Source: Pseudomonadota bacterium
GTDB lineage: Bacteria > Pseudomonadota > Gammaproteobacteria > Burkholderiales > Burkholderiaceae_C
Assembly (NCBI GenBank): GCA_020161775.1
Contig: JAIUOW010000019.1
Coordinates: 1-64,000 of the forward strand
DNA: 64,000 nucleotides
Reading direction: 5' to 3'
The position numbers and the translations under genes were made by a program. Each line of letters opens with the position of its first letter. Positions within the stretch are counted from its first letter, which is position 1. Of the stretch, positions 37,343 to 46,263 are shown one piece after another. The notes under the pieces were generated by a model. That model had not been told where the DNA came from. It ran no database searches and saw only the letters and a program-made list of their open reading frames with translations.

Positions 37343-38496
37343 GGTCTCAGGGTCTCCTTGGCCTCGCCGGGCGCGGGCTTGACGGGCATCAGCATCACCG
37401 TGCGTTGCTGGGCGATGCGTTCGCCCACGCGGGTGCGGTCCCTGACGTCCCCAGCGAGCTGGCCACAAGCCGCATCAATGTCGTCCCCACGTGTTTTGCG
37501 CACGGTGGTGACGATACCAGCATCACTGAGGATTTTTGCAAAAGCCTGCACCTGGCTGTGGGGTGAACGCAGCAAGCCGGATGCCGGGAACGGGTTGAAC
37601 GGAATGAGGTTGAGCTTGCACGAAACGCCACTGCCGCCGTGACGGCGTACCAGCTCGGCCAACTGGCGCGCGTGCTCGGGCTGGTCGTTCACGCCGTCGA
37701 GCATGCAGTACTCGAAGGTGATGAAGTCGCGCGGCGCGTGGACAAGATAGCGGTTGCAGGCGTCAAGCAGCTCGGCCAGCGGGTACTTGCGGTTCAGGGG
37801 CACCAGGTTGTCGCGCAGGGCGTCGTTCGGCGCGTGCAAAGAGACCGCCAGCGCCACCGGACAGTCCTCGCCGAGGCGGTCCATCATCGGAACCACGCCC
37901 GAAGTGGACACCGTGACGCGCCGTCGCGACAGCCCGTAGCCATGGTCGTCCAGCATCACGCGCAGGGCCGGCACCAAGGCTGAATAGTTCTGCAACGGCT
38001 CGCCCATGCCCATCATCACCACGTTGGAGATTACGCGGCCCGATGTCTGGAGGTGGCGGCGCAGGAAATGCTCGGCGAACCACAGCTGCGCGACGATCTC
38101 GCCCGTCGAGAGGTTGCGGCTGAAGCCCTGGTGGCCGGTGGAGCAGAAGCGGCAACCCACAGCGCAGCCGGCTTGAGAAGACACACACAGGGTGCCACGG
38201 TCGTCCTCGGGGATGAAAACCGCCTCGACGGCGTTGCCGCCGCCCACGTCGAACAGCCATTTGATGGTGCCGTCCGCGGATTCGTGCTGACTGATGACCG
38301 GCAGTGCCTGCAGGTGGGCCGTGGTCTTGAGCTTTTCGCGCAGCGACTTGGCCAGATCGCTCATCTGGTCGAAGTCAGTGGCGCCCTTTTGATGGATCCA
38401 GCGAAACAGCTGCGTCGCGCGAAAGCGCTTTTCACCGAGCCGTTCGCAAAAGGCGGCCAAGCCCTCCAGGTCGAAGTCGAGAAGGTTGGCCGTCAT
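37339..38496 (-). CDS. rlmN: 23S rRNA/tRNA adenine-C2 methyltransferase RlmN
   Basis: A 385-residue radical-SAM enzyme that methylates C2 of A2503 in 23S rRNA and A37 of some tRNAs. The cluster-binding CxxxCxxC is in '[16 protein letters not shown]'. '[12 protein letters not shown]' and the second conserved Cys region '[10 protein letters not shown]' near the C terminus are present. It lies 17 bases after ndk and overlaps pilW by four bases. Confidence 0.95.
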   Translation of the reverse strand: MTANLLDFDLEGLAAFCERLGEKRFRATQLFRWIHQKGATDFDQMSDLAKSLREKLKTTAHLQALPVISQHESADGTIKWLFDVGGGNAVEAVFIPEDDRGTLCVSSQAGCAVGCRFCSTGHQGFSRNLSTGEIVAQLWFAEHFLRRHLQTSGRVISNVVMMGMGEPLQNYSALVPALRVMLDDHGYGLSRRRVTVSTSGVVPMMDRLGEDCPVALAVSLHAPNDALRDNLVPLNRKYPLAELLDACNRYLVHAPRDFITFEYCMLDGVNDQPEHARQLAELVRRHGGSGVSCKLNLIPFNPFPASGLLRSPHSQVQAFAKILSDAGIVTTVRKTRGDDIDAACGQLAGDVRDRTRVGERIAQQRTVMLMPVKPAPGEAKETLRP

Positions 38497-38513
38497 TGCA
38501 TGGGGTTTCCCGC

Positions 38514-38939
38514 TCAGCGCGAGTAAACGTTCATGCCGGGGAAGAAGAAGGAGACTTCCACCTTGGCGGTTTCAACAGCGTCGGAACCATGGACGGCGTT
38601 GGCATCAATGCTGTCGGCGAAGTCCGCGCGGATGGTGCCGGGGGCGGCCTTCTTGGGGTCGGTGGCGCCCATCAGGTCGCGGTTCTTGAGGATGGCGCCT
38701 TCGCCTTCCAGGGCCTGGATCATCACCGGGCCGGAAATCATGAACTCGACCAGGTCCTTGAAGAAAGGACGCTCTTTGTGGACGGCATAGAACTGCTCGG
38801 CTTCGCCGCGCGAAAGGTGGACCATTTTGGCGGCGACCACCTTCAGGCCTGCGGCCTCGAAGCGGGCGTAGATCTGGCCGATCACGTTCTTGGCCACGGC
38901 GTCGGGCTTGATGATGGAGAGGGTGCGTTCGATAGCCAT
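38514..38939 (-). CDS. ndk: Nucleoside-diphosphate kinase
   Basis: A 141-residue enzyme that balances NTP and dNTP pools through a phosphohistidine. The active-site segment '[18 protein letters not shown]' is intact, as are '[12 protein letters not shown]' and '[13 protein letters not shown]'. Length is typical. It is the first gene of the 17-gene minus-strand run (ndk to the PRTase). About 100 bases separate it from rluB upstream; the leader must contain the promoter but no clear hexamers were identified. Confidence 0.97.
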   Translation of the reverse strand: MAIERTLSIIKPDAVAKNVIGQIYARFEAAGLKVVAAKMVHLSRGEAEQFYAVHKERPFFKDLVEFMISGPVMIQALEGEGAILKNRDLMGATDPKKAAPGTIRADFADSIDANAVHGSDAVETAKVEVSFFFPGMNVYSR

Positions 38940-39040
38940 TTGAATGTTCTTCCTGATAACTTGAGTTGTTTTTTTGCCCCGCGGGCAAAGCCTTGGATTT
39001 TAACCTGCACAGGCTGCAAGCCCGTGACTGGATGATTGAC

Positions 39041-40321
39041 TCAGCGGCCCCGGCCGCCGCGGCGCTGGCCGTTGCCTGCGCCGCCCGCGCCCCCGCCACG
39101 CCGGGAGCCCTGGCCCGTGCCTTGGCGCTGGCGGGTGAAGCTGTCGGCCCCGATGTAGCCGAACGCAGTCTTCATGGGGTCGGGCTGGGCGCCCTGCCCG
39201 TTGCCCGAACGGTCAGCGCGATCCTTGCGCCGCTGACCCTGGCCCAGGTTCTGCCCTGCGCCGGGGACTGCCTGGTTGCCCGGTCCCGAAGGACGCGGGC
39301 CGCCATTGCGCCCACCGCGCCGGCGGTTGTTGTTGCGTGCGCCGCGCGGACCGTCTGCATGGTCGTCGCTTTCGCCCCGCTGCGGCCGCTCGTCGCCAGG
39401 GCCGCCCGCGGCCTGGACCAGCGCACGGATATCCCGTTCGTCCAGTTCCATCCAGCCGCCACGCTTGAGGCCTCGCGGCAACATCATGGCGCCGTAACGG
39501 ATGCGGATCAAGCGGCTGACCGCGTGTCCGACGGCTTCGAACATGCGGCGCACCTCGCGGTTGCGGCCTTCGGAGATGGTCACGCGGTACCAGGTGTTGG
39601 CACCCTCGCCGCCGCCGTTTTCAATGGAGCCAAACTGCGCCATGCCATCGTCCAGCTTCACACCGGACAGGAGGCGGTCCTTTTCCTCGTTGTTCAGCGC
39701 GCCGAGAACGCGCACCGCGTACTCGCGCTCCAGGCCGAAGCGCGGGTGCATGAGCTTGTTGGCCAGTTCACCGGAACTGGTGAACAGCAGCAGGCCTTCG
39801 GTGTTCAGGTCCAGCCGGCCCACGGACTGCCATTTGCCCTGGAACAGCTTGGGCAGGCGGCGAAAAACGGTGGGGCGGTTTTGCGGGTCGTCATGGGTCA
39901 CGACCTCGCCCACGGGCTTGTGATACGCAATGACACGGGCAGGCGGCGGGGCGATGCGAAACCGGATGGGCTTGCCATTGACCTTGATCTGGTCACCAAA
40001 CTGGATGCGCTGGCCAATATGGGCGGGTTCGTTGTTGACCGAAATACGGCCCTCGAGGATCAACTGCTCCATCTCCAGACGGGAGCCCAGGCCCGCCTGG
40101 GCCAGCACCTTGTGCAGCTTGGGGGTCTCGGCCTGCGGGGCCAGCACACGCTTGGCCAGGGCCACATCGGGACTTTCCTCATCGGCGTCGAACTGGCCCG
40201 ACACCACATCGGCAAAACGGATGCCAGGTCCATCCGCCACAGCGGAAGCCACGGGTACGGCCGCGCCGGCCGGCTCCTGTGGGGTCAGCGCGGGCTCGAC
40301 GCCTTCGGTGGATTCGTTCAT
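39041..40321 (-). CDS. rluB: 23S rRNA pseudouridine(2605) synthase RluB
   Basis: A 426-residue pseudouridine synthase. The S4 domain ('[20 protein letters not shown]') begins near residue 63; the catalytic Asp is in '[12 protein letters not shown]'. About 60 residues precede the S4 domain and a tail of more than 100 residues rich in Arg, Gly and Asn follows ('[16 protein letters not shown]', ending 'RRGGRGR'). Long basic tails are common in betaproteobacterial RluB and probably bind RNA. The start overlaps the scpB stop (ATGA). Confidence 0.92.
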   Translation of the reverse strand: MNESTEGVEPALTPQEPAGAAVPVASAVADGPGIRFADVVSGQFDADEESPDVALAKRVLAPQAETPKLHKVLAQAGLGSRLEMEQLILEGRISVNNEPAHIGQRIQFGDQIKVNGKPIRFRIAPPPARVIAYHKPVGEVVTHDDPQNRPTVFRRLPKLFQGKWQSVGRLDLNTEGLLLFTSSGELANKLMHPRFGLEREYAVRVLGALNNEEKDRLLSGVKLDDGMAQFGSIENGGGEGANTWYRVTISEGRNREVRRMFEAVGHAVSRLIRIRYGAMMLPRGLKRGGWMELDERDIRALVQAAGGPGDERPQRGESDDHADGPRGARNNNRRRGGRNGGPRPSGPGNQAVPGAGQNLGQGQRRKDRADRSGNGQGAQPDPMKTAFGYIGADSFTRQRQGTGQGSRRGGGAGGAGNGQRRGGRGR

Positions 40322-41013
40322 GTCAGGTCCCGTGAGGTAGTTGCGCCGTCATCCGGGGAGCCTTCTGCTGGCTCGGCGCCGGTGAGGAGGTCTTCGTCCG
40401 TGGCAGCCGGCACGCTGGATTCAGGCCCGCCATCCATCGGCAGGCCAGGCTGCAGGTCATCGGCCCCGCCGTGGAGCGCCTCCAGCACACTGGCCTGCTG
40501 GGCCGGGTTGTCCAGCTCGGGCAACTGGTCCAGCGACTCCAGGCCCAGGTCATCCAGGAACTGGCGCGTGGTCGCAAACAGCGCGGGGCGGCCCGGGGCC
40601 TCGCGATGGCCAATGACTTCCACCCAGCCACGGTCTTCCAGCTGCTTGATGATGAGCGTGTTGATGGTCACGCCGCGGATATCTTCCATGTCACCGCGCG
40701 TGACAGGCTGGCGGTAGGCAATGATGGCCAGTGTCTCCAGGGTGGCGCGCGTGTACTTGGGGGGCTTTTCAGGATGCAGCCGGTCCAGGTATTCGCGCAT
40801 TTCGGGGCGGCTCTGGAAGCGCCAGCCGCTGGCCACGGCAACGAGCTCCACGCCGCGCTGTGCCCAGTCGTGCTGCAGGTCCTGCAGCAGCGTCTTGATG
40901 GTGTCGGCGCCCAGTTCGTCGTTGAACAGCACACGCATCTCCCGCACCGGCAGGGGTTGCTGCGAACAGATCAACGCGGTTTCGAGGACGCGCTTGGCAT
41001 CCGCCGTATTCAT
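40318..41013 (-). CDS. scpB: Segregation and condensation protein ScpB
   Basis: A 231-residue protein with two winged-helix domains that joins ScpA and SMC in chromosome condensation. '[21 protein letters not shown]' and '[23 protein letters not shown]' region are typical. The C-terminal 50 residues are acidic and non-conserved. scpA is not adjacent; upstream is rluD. It is cotranscribed with rluB through a four-base overlap. Confidence 0.92.
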   Translation of the reverse strand: MNTADAKRVLETALICSQQPLPVREMRVLFNDELGADTIKTLLQDLQHDWAQRGVELVAVASGWRFQSRPEMREYLDRLHPEKPPKYTRATLETLAIIAYRQPVTRGDMEDIRGVTINTLIIKQLEDRGWVEVIGHREAPGRPALFATTRQFLDDLGLESLDQLPELDNPAQQASVLEALHGGADDLQPGLPMDGGPESSVPAATDEDLLTGAEPAEGSPDDGATTSRDLT

Positions 41014-41096
41014 GGTCAGGTTCCGGGACAGGCGCCAGCCGGCGCGCAATGGACAAATGGACTAGGGGCAAGGCGGGCTGACCCGCGGCGCCGGGA

Positions 41097-42182
41097 TCAA
41101 CCCTCAGGTTTCGCGGCGCGATCCCCGTTGACGGGGGCATGGCCTTCAAGCCACTGGCGCTCATTGTAGCGCAGGCCCCAGCTGTCAAGCGCCTGCCGGA
41201 TGTCCGCTGGCAAAGGCGCCAAAAATGCCATGGCTACCCCGGTCATGGGATGCGAAAAAGCCAGGCGATACGCGTGCAGCGCCTGCCGCGCCAACCCGGC
41301 TGCCTGCGCGCCGCCATAGGTTTCGTCCGCCACCAGCGGGTGGCCGATGGACGCCATATGAACGCGGATCTGGTGGGTGCGCCCCGTGTGCAGGGTGCAC
41401 CGCACCCAGCAACCTTGCGCCGCGTTTTCCAGCAGCTCGATATCGGTGCGCGCTGTCTTGCCGTGCGCCAGATCCACTACCGCCATGCGCAGTCGGTTGC
41501 GTGGATCACGCCCCACCGGGGCATCCACCTGGCGCCGCGCCGCGCCTGTCCAGGGCCGGTGGGCCAGCGCCACATACTGGCGGCTGACTTCCCGGGCTGC
41601 AATCATCTGCACCAGCGCATCCATCGCGGCGCGCGTGCGGGCCACCACCATGAGGCCGCTGGTGTCCTTGTCCAGCCGGTGCACGATGCCCGCGCGCGGC
41701 AGCAGCCGGGATTGGGCATCCCGGCCCAGCAAGCCATTGAGCAAGGTACCCCGCCAGTTTCCGGGCGCGGGGTGAACAACCAGACCTGCGGGCTTGTTGA
41801 TCACGCACAGATGCTCGTCTTCGTACACCACGTCAAGGGCCATGGCTTCAGCGACAAAGGCCTGGCTTTGCGGCGTGGGACGCAGCTCGATTTCCCCTTG
41901 GTCGCCAGCCTTGACCCGCGCTGAAGGTTTGGCCACAGGCTTGCCGTTCAGCGTGACGGCGCCTGCCTCGATCAGCTGCTGCAGATAGCTGCGCGAGAAC
42001 TCCGGCACCAGCGCCACCAGCGCATGGTCCAGCCGCTGGCCATGCAGCGCGGCGCTGATGGCCAACGGACGCAACTCGGCATCCGGTCCCCCTTCTGCCG
42101 GGTCGTCCGCGAGCTCCGGCACAGCGTGCGCGGACAGGTCCGTCGATATAATCTTTTTGAGTTGTTCCAAGAAAGTTGCCAC
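41097..42182 (-). CDS. rluD: 23S rRNA pseudouridine(1911/1915/1917) synthase RluD
   Basis: A 361-residue RluA-family synthase that modifies helix 69 of 23S rRNA. The S4-like domain ('GQRLDHALVALVPEFSRSYLQ') starts near residue 48, 'INKPAGLVVHPAPGN' follows, and the catalytic Asp is in 'HRLDKDTSGLM'. The start is uncertain: the GTG at 42182 lies only two bases from the ATG of the divergent bamD, and a GTG at 42122 would be a shorter alternative. The divergent rluD/bamD arrangement is common in betaproteobacteria. Confidence 0.92.
   Translation of the reverse strand: MATFLEQLKKIISTDLSAHAVPELADDPAEGGPDAELRPLAISAALHGQRLDHALVALVPEFSRSYLQQLIEAGAVTLNGKPVAKPSARVKAGDQGEIELRPTPQSQAFVAEAMALDVVYEDEHLCVINKPAGLVVHPAPGNWRGTLLNGLLGRDAQSRLLPRAGIVHRLDKDTSGLMVVARTRAAMDALVQMIAAREVSRQYVALAHRPWTGAARRQVDAPVGRDPRNRLRMAVVDLAHGKTARTDIELLENAAQGCWVRCTLHTGRTHQIRVHMASIGHPLVADETYGGAQAAGLARQALHAYRLAFSHPMTGVAMAFLAPLPADIRQALDSWGLRYNERQWLEGHAPVNGDRAAKPEG
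42147..42152 (+). promoter_or_regulatory. Candidate -10 element for bamD
   Basis: A perfect TATAAT lies 33-38 bases before the bamD ATG. No good -35 is visible at 16-18 bases upstream. The box falls inside the proposed first codons of the divergent rluD gene, which either places the rluD start further downstream or means that the two transcripts overlap at their 5' ends. Confidence 0.4.
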
Positions 42183-42184
42183 TG

Positions 42185-42994
42185 ATGCCTAGCGCCAAAT
42201 TATCGGTCGTCCCCCGCCTGCTGCTGGCGGGTGCAGTGGCAGTGCTGTTGCAGGCCTGCTCCTCCACCACGGCCGACCCGACCGGCGCCTGGAGCCCCAA
42301 CAAGATTTATGCCGAAGCCAAGGCCGAGCTGGACGGCGGCGCCTATGACAAGGCCATCCCCCTGTTTGAAAAACTCGAAGGCCGCGCGGCAGGCACGCCG
42401 CTGGCGCAGCAGGCCCAGCTTGAGCGCGCCTACGCATACTACAAGTCCAACGAACAGGCCCAGGCCATTTCCACGCTGGACCGGTTCATGAAGCTGCACC
42501 CGGCCAGCCCGGCTCTGGACTATGCGCTGTACCTCAAGGGCATCATCAACTTCAACGACAACCTGGGGCTCTTTTCATTCGTCTCCCGCCAGGACCTGTC
42601 CGAGCGGGACCAAAAAGCTGCCAAGGAATCGTTCGAGGCGTTTCGCGAGCTGGCAACGCGCTTTCCTGACTCCCGCTACACCCCGGATGCACGCCTGCGC
42701 ATGACCTACATCGTCAATTCGCTGGCCCAGTACGAGGTGCACGTGGCGCGCTACTATTTCAGCCGCGGTGCCTACCTGGCAGCCATCAACCGCGCGCAAT
42801 CGGCATTGGCTGACTACCGCGACGTGCCCGCCCTGGAAGAAGCCCTGTACATCATGGTCCGCTCCTACGACGCCCTGGGCATGACGCAGCTGCGCGACGA
42901 CGCCCGCCGTGTGATGGAAAAAAACTACCCGCGCAGCGAATTCACCAGCGGCGGTTTCAAGACCAACCAGAATCCCTGGTGGAAGTTCTGGTAG
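42185..42994 (+). CDS. bamD: Outer-membrane protein assembly factor BamD (ComL)
   Basis: A 269-residue TPR lipoprotein, an essential BAM complex subunit. The lipobox is 'VLLQACSS' (Cys about 22). TPR pattern 'YAEAKAELDGGAYDKAIPLF', 'QAQLERAYAYYKSNEQAQAI' and 'VARYYFSRGAYLAAINRAQ' match BamD. The ATG at 42185 is chosen over an in-frame TTG nine bases earlier because the lipoprotein signal begins there. The last 38 bases overlap the end of the convergent DinG-like gene. Confidence 0.93.
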   Translation: MPSAKLSVVPRLLLAGAVAVLLQACSSTTADPTGAWSPNKIYAEAKAELDGGAYDKAIPLFEKLEGRAAGTPLAQQAQLERAYAYYKSNEQAQAISTLDRFMKLHPASPALDYALYLKGIINFNDNLGLFSFVSRQDLSERDQKAAKESFEAFRELATRFPDSRYTPDARLRMTYIVNSLAQYEVHVARYYFSRGAYLAAINRAQSALADYRDVPALEEALYIMVRSYDALGMTQLRDDARRVMEKNYPRSEFTSGGFKTNQNPWWKFW

Positions 42995-44987
42995 CCGCCA
43001 GGCTGTCCAGCGTTTCCTCAAACTCCGGCCCTGCAACCAGCCTGCGCATGGGCGGTAATGCCCCCAGCAACCGGCGCCCGTATCCCATCGTCGCAAGGCG
43101 TGTGTCACACACCACCAGCACGCCCTGATCCGACTCCCTGCGGATCAGCCGGCCGGCGCCCTGCTTGAGTGCAACAGCCGCTTCCGGGACAAAGTAGTCA
43201 TTGAACGGGCTGCGGCCTTCGGCCTCCAGCCGCCGGGTGCGCGCCTCCACCAAAGGGTCGTTGGGCGGCGGAAATGGCAGCTTGTCGATGATCACCAGTT
43301 GCAACGCATCGCCAGGCACGTCCACCCCCTCCCAGAACGACGCCGACGCAACCAGCAGGCAACCAGGCCGGCCCTGCCCCGCGCCTTCACGAAAGCGCTC
43401 GATCAGCCGCCGCTTGGGCCACTGGCCCTGCACCAGCACTTCGACTTCTGCCGAGCCCTCAAAGCGCGACTGCAATGCCTCGCCAATCGTCCGCAGCGCA
43501 CGCAGCGTGGTGGTCAGCACCATGGTGGCACCGCCCAGGCGCTGCGCGGCGTCAGCAGCCAGGCGCGCCACCTGCACACTATGGGCCGGGTCATTGGGCT
43601 TAGGCAATTCACGGGGCACATACACGGCGGCCTGGGCCGCGTAGTCAAACGGGCTCTCGACCTGAAGGACTTCAGCGTCGGTCAGTCCGCAAGGTTCGGT
43701 AAACCAGCGCAGCCGGGCGTCGTCACCCAGCGTCGCCGAGGTAAATATCCAGGCACGGCGCGGTTCGGTGTCGCCCGGCGGCGCGTCCTCACGCAGGATC
43801 TTGCTGCGCACCGTGCTGGCGATATCCAGCGGCGACTCCACCAGGCGCAGGTGGTTTCCCGCATCGGCCCAGCGGACGGAGCCGGGCGCGCAGGCGCCGC
43901 CAAACTGGCCGGCGCGCTGCGCCAGGCTGGCCGCGCGCTCATGCAGCCGCACGAAATCAGGTGCCATCTCGCTGACCGTGTCCAGCGCGCTCATCGCGCC
44001 CATGCAGGCCTGCTCCAGCGCCCGCAGCGACTGGCCCCAGGCAACGGCGTCAGCCTGCTCGGGCGCGCCGTCCGTCCAGCGCAGCCGGGCGCCGGGCGCG
44101 GTCCGGCCCACGGCCAGGCGCAAGTCGCGGGCGGCGCGCTCGGTCACTGCCGACAGTTGCTGCCAGTCCGCCAGGCCGCGCGCGAGCTGCAGCCCGGCAG
44201 CCAGCATGTCGCGCGCGAAGTCGATGATCTGGCCCGTGCCCAGCTGCGAGCCCAGAAACTGCACGCCTGTTTCATTCAGCTGGTGGGCTTCGTCGAAGAT
44301 GGCCACGCGCACGGTGGGCAGCAGCTCGGCCATGCCGGATTCACGCACGGCCAGGTCCGCGAAAAACAGGTGGTGGTTGATGACGACCACATCGGCAGCC
44401 AGCGCTTCGCGCCGGGCCTGGTTGACGTGGCAACCGCGAAACTTGGGGCAAGCCGAGCCCAGGCAGTTGTCGCGCGTGGAGGTCACCAGCGGGATCACCG
44501 CCGAGCGCTCATCCAGCCCCGGAAGCTCAGCCAGATCGCCTGTGCGGGTAATGCGGGCCCATTCCTCGACCTTGGCAAGGGTTCGCACGGCAGTACGGTC
44601 GGGCAGCGCGGCATCCTGGCGCGCCAGCTCCAGCCGGTGCGTGCACAGGTAGCTGCCCCTGCCCTTGAGCAGCGCCGTGCGTACCGGCAGGCCCAGCGCC
44701 TGCACCAGGCGCGGCAGGTCGCGCCCGAACAGCTGGTCCTGCAGGGTTTTGGTGGCGGTGGACAGCAGGATGCGCTCGCCGCTGAGCAGGGCGGGCACCA
44801 GGTACGAAAAGGTTTTGCCAACGCCCGTGCCGGCCTCCACCACCAGCGCCCCACCCTGCTCCACCGTCCGCGCGACGGCCAACGCCATCTCGGTCTGGCC
44901 AGGCCGGGGTCGGAAATGATCGGCTGCGCGTGACAGCACGCCGCCCGGCGCGAAAGCTTCGCGAACGGTTTCTTGCAAAGGGGACAT
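42957..44987 (-). CDS. DinG/YoaA-type ATP-dependent DNA helicase with Fe-S cluster
   Basis: A 676-residue superfamily 2 (XPD-like) 5'-3' helicase. Walker A 'EAGTGVGKT' (51-59), motif II 'IFDEAHQLNE', and the four-cysteine iron-sulfur set starting with Cys115 ('YLCTHRLE') and then 'CLGSACPKFRGC'. Motif VI lies in 'QGAGRLIRRESDQG'. The lack of an exonuclease domain and the length suggest YoaA or DinG; both act at stalled forks or R-loops. The region between its start and the upstream DUF465 gene is entirely an 87-nt tandem repeat, so no ordinary ribosome binding site is visible. Its 3' end overlaps bamD. Confidence 0.9.
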   Translation of the reverse strand: MSPLQETVREAFAPGGVLSRAADHFRPRPGQTEMALAVARTVEQGGALVVEAGTGVGKTFSYLVPALLSGERILLSTATKTLQDQLFGRDLPRLVQALGLPVRTALLKGRGSYLCTHRLELARQDAALPDRTAVRTLAKVEEWARITRTGDLAELPGLDERSAVIPLVTSTRDNCLGSACPKFRGCHVNQARREALAADVVVINHHLFFADLAVRESGMAELLPTVRVAIFDEAHQLNETGVQFLGSQLGTGQIIDFARDMLAAGLQLARGLADWQQLSAVTERAARDLRLAVGRTAPGARLRWTDGAPEQADAVAWGQSLRALEQACMGAMSALDTVSEMAPDFVRLHERAASLAQRAGQFGGACAPGSVRWADAGNHLRLVESPLDIASTVRSKILREDAPPGDTEPRRAWIFTSATLGDDARLRWFTEPCGLTDAEVLQVESPFDYAAQAAVYVPRELPKPNDPAHSVQVARLAADAAQRLGGATMVLTTTLRALRTIGEALQSRFEGSAEVEVLVQGQWPKRRLIERFREGAGQGRPGCLLVASASFWEGVDVPGDALQLVIIDKLPFPPPNDPLVEARTRRLEAEGRSPFNDYFVPEAAVALKQGAGRLIRRESDQGVLVVCDTRLATMGYGRRLLGALPPMRRLVAGPEFEETLDSLAATRTSTRDSGWS

Positions 44988-44989
44988 CA

Positions 44990-45160
44990 GTCGCCGCCGG
45001 GCCGCCCCAAGGCGACTGCGACCCCCTCGGGGGGCAGCGACCTACACGCAGTGAGGGAGCGTGGGGGCAACATGCTGTCGCCGCCGGGCCGCCCCAAGGC
45101 GACTGCGACCCCCTCGGGGGGCAGCGACCTACACGCAGTGAGGGAGCGTGGGGGCAACAT
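44990..45160. repeat. Tandem repeat, two identical 84-nt copies with a 3-nt spacer (87-nt period)
   Basis: Copies at 44990-45073 and 45077-45160 appear identical. Each begins GTCGCCGCCGGGCC, contains the palindromic block ACCCCCTCGGGGGGC, and ends GGGGGCAACAT. A further inverted pair is TCGCC...GGCGA. I recall very similar GC-rich intergenic repeats, usually with the CCCCCTCGGGGGG block, in Comamonadaceae genomes, where they occur in many copies. The repeat fills the entire interval between the DUF465 stop codon (which shares its last base) and two bases before the helicase ATG. Confidence 0.9.
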
Positions 45161-45363
45161 CACGCGGGTTCTTTGGGGTCCAGGGTCAGCTCGAGCCTGG
45201 AAATCTGGTCGCGCAGCGCCAACCGGCGTTTCTTCAGGCGGCGCACCATGAGCTCGTCCGTCGGGGTTTCCCGCGCCAGGCGGTCAATCAGGGCGTTGAG
45301 ATCGCCGTGCTCCATGCGCAATTCGATCAGCCGGCGCTCGGGAGAATGAAGGTTGGAGTCCAA
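45160..45363 (-). CDS. YdcH/DUF465 family small protein
   Basis: A 67-residue helical protein ('RRLIELRMEHGDLNALIDRL', 'DELMVRRLKKRRLALRDQI', 'SRLELTLDPKEPA'). The C-terminal 'RRLKKRRLALRDQI..LE' is the DUF465 signature. The TTG at 45363 gives the usual family length and has CGGAAGA upstream. An alternative ATG at 45468 would add 35 residues and begin back to back with the PP2C gene (CATATG). Function unknown. The helicase gene follows downstream after the tandem repeat. Confidence 0.7.
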   Translation of the reverse strand: MDSNLHSPERRLIELRMEHGDLNALIDRLARETPTDELMVRRLKKRRLALRDQISRLELTLDPKEPA

Positions 45364-45468
45364 AAAAACGTCTTCCGGGCCGGTTGTGGCGGGTTCGCTT
45401 GATAATACGTGTTTCAGGGGGATTAATCGAGCGCCCCCGCCAGCAGCAAAGGCGCCGGGTTCCAACAT

Positions 45469-46233
45469 ATGAGCAAAGGTTACCGACTTACCGCATCGAC
45501 TGGCATCCACAAGGGTGACCGCGAATACCAGCAGGACCAGATCGCCCTGCTCAGTCATCCGCGCGTGACCGGGTGCGTGCTGGGCGTGGTGGCGGACGGC
45601 ATGGGCGGTCGCAGCGGCGGACGCAAGGCCTCCGACCAGGTCATGATGACCGCCAAGCAGCTGTTTGAGCGGTATTCGCCCGATCATGACGACACGCCGT
45701 CCATGCTCAAGCAGATGGTGCAGGAAGCCCATATCGTCATCAAGCTCACCGCCATTTCCTCCGAGCAGGAGCCGCACAGCACCATCGCCGCATTCCTGAT
45801 CAACCCCGCCGGCGACTGCCATTGGGTGCATGCCGGTGATTCACGCGTCTACCACTTCCATGGCAACAAGCTGGTCAAGCGCACCATGGACCATTCCTAT
45901 GTGCAGACGCTGGTGGACAAGGGCGAGATCACCGAGGAAGAAGCCAACGTCCACCCGCAGTCCAACATCCTCATGGGATGCCTGGGCACCGAGGACGACC
46001 CGCCAATCGATGTCCACTACATCCCGCAGCTGCGTCCGGGCGACGTGCTCATGGCCTGCAGCGATGGGGTGTGGCACTACTTCAGCCCCAACGAGCTCGG
46101 CTCGGTGCTGTCGTCGCTGTCGCCGCGCGAAGCGACGGAATTCCTGATCGACAAGGCCCGCTCGCGCGGGCGGGGCGGCGGCGACAACCTGTCGCTGGTG
46201 ATCGTCAAGCTGGAGCCTCTGGACGCGTTCTGA
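45469..46233 (+). CDS. PP2C-family protein serine/threonine phosphatase
   Basis: A 254-residue PPM/PP2C phosphatase of the bacterial PrpC/Stp type. Metal-binding motifs: 'GDREYQQDQ', 'VADGMGGRSGG', 'HAGDSRVYHF', 'CSDGVWHYF' and 'GGGDNLSLVIVKL'. It should remove phosphate from proteins phosphorylated by Hanks-type kinases, so the kinase-cyclase at 16351-18489 is a possible partner although it is 27 kb away. No kinase lies next to it. ATG at 45469 touches the alternative start of the DUF465 gene on the other strand. Confidence 0.92.
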   Translation: MSKGYRLTASTGIHKGDREYQQDQIALLSHPRVTGCVLGVVADGMGGRSGGRKASDQVMMTAKQLFERYSPDHDDTPSMLKQMVQEAHIVIKLTAISSEQEPHSTIAAFLINPAGDCHWVHAGDSRVYHFHGNKLVKRTMDHSYVQTLVDKGEITEEEANVHPQSNILMGCLGTEDDPPIDVHYIPQLRPGDVLMACSDGVWHYFSPNELGSVLSSLSPREATEFLIDKARSRGRGGGDNLSLVIVKLEPLDAF

Positions 46234-46263
46234 CGCATTCCAGCCTCCCGGGTGCGACAAGCC

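Noticed and set aside
34307..37642. A plus-strand open frame of 1111 codons opposite ispG, rodZ and pilW
   Set aside because: The minus strand encodes three clear families with correct starts, overlaps and conserved order. The plus frame stays open only because high third-position GC removes stop codons. Its product has no recognisable motif.
43299..44933. A 544-codon plus-strand frame opposite the DinG-like helicase
   Set aside because: The helicase motifs and Fe-S cysteines on the minus strand are decisive; the opposite product is Gln/Arg/His-rich without similarity.
44990..45160. Possible CRISPR array at the tandem repeat
   Set aside because: There are only two 84-nt copies separated by three bases. 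CRISPR repeats are 23-50 nt with spacers of similar length, and no cas genes are present.
45160..45831. A longer DUF465 protein reaching back across the PP2C start
   Set aside because: The extra N-terminal sequence lies antisense to PP2C coding DNA and has no similarity to DUF465 proteins, which are about 70 residues long.
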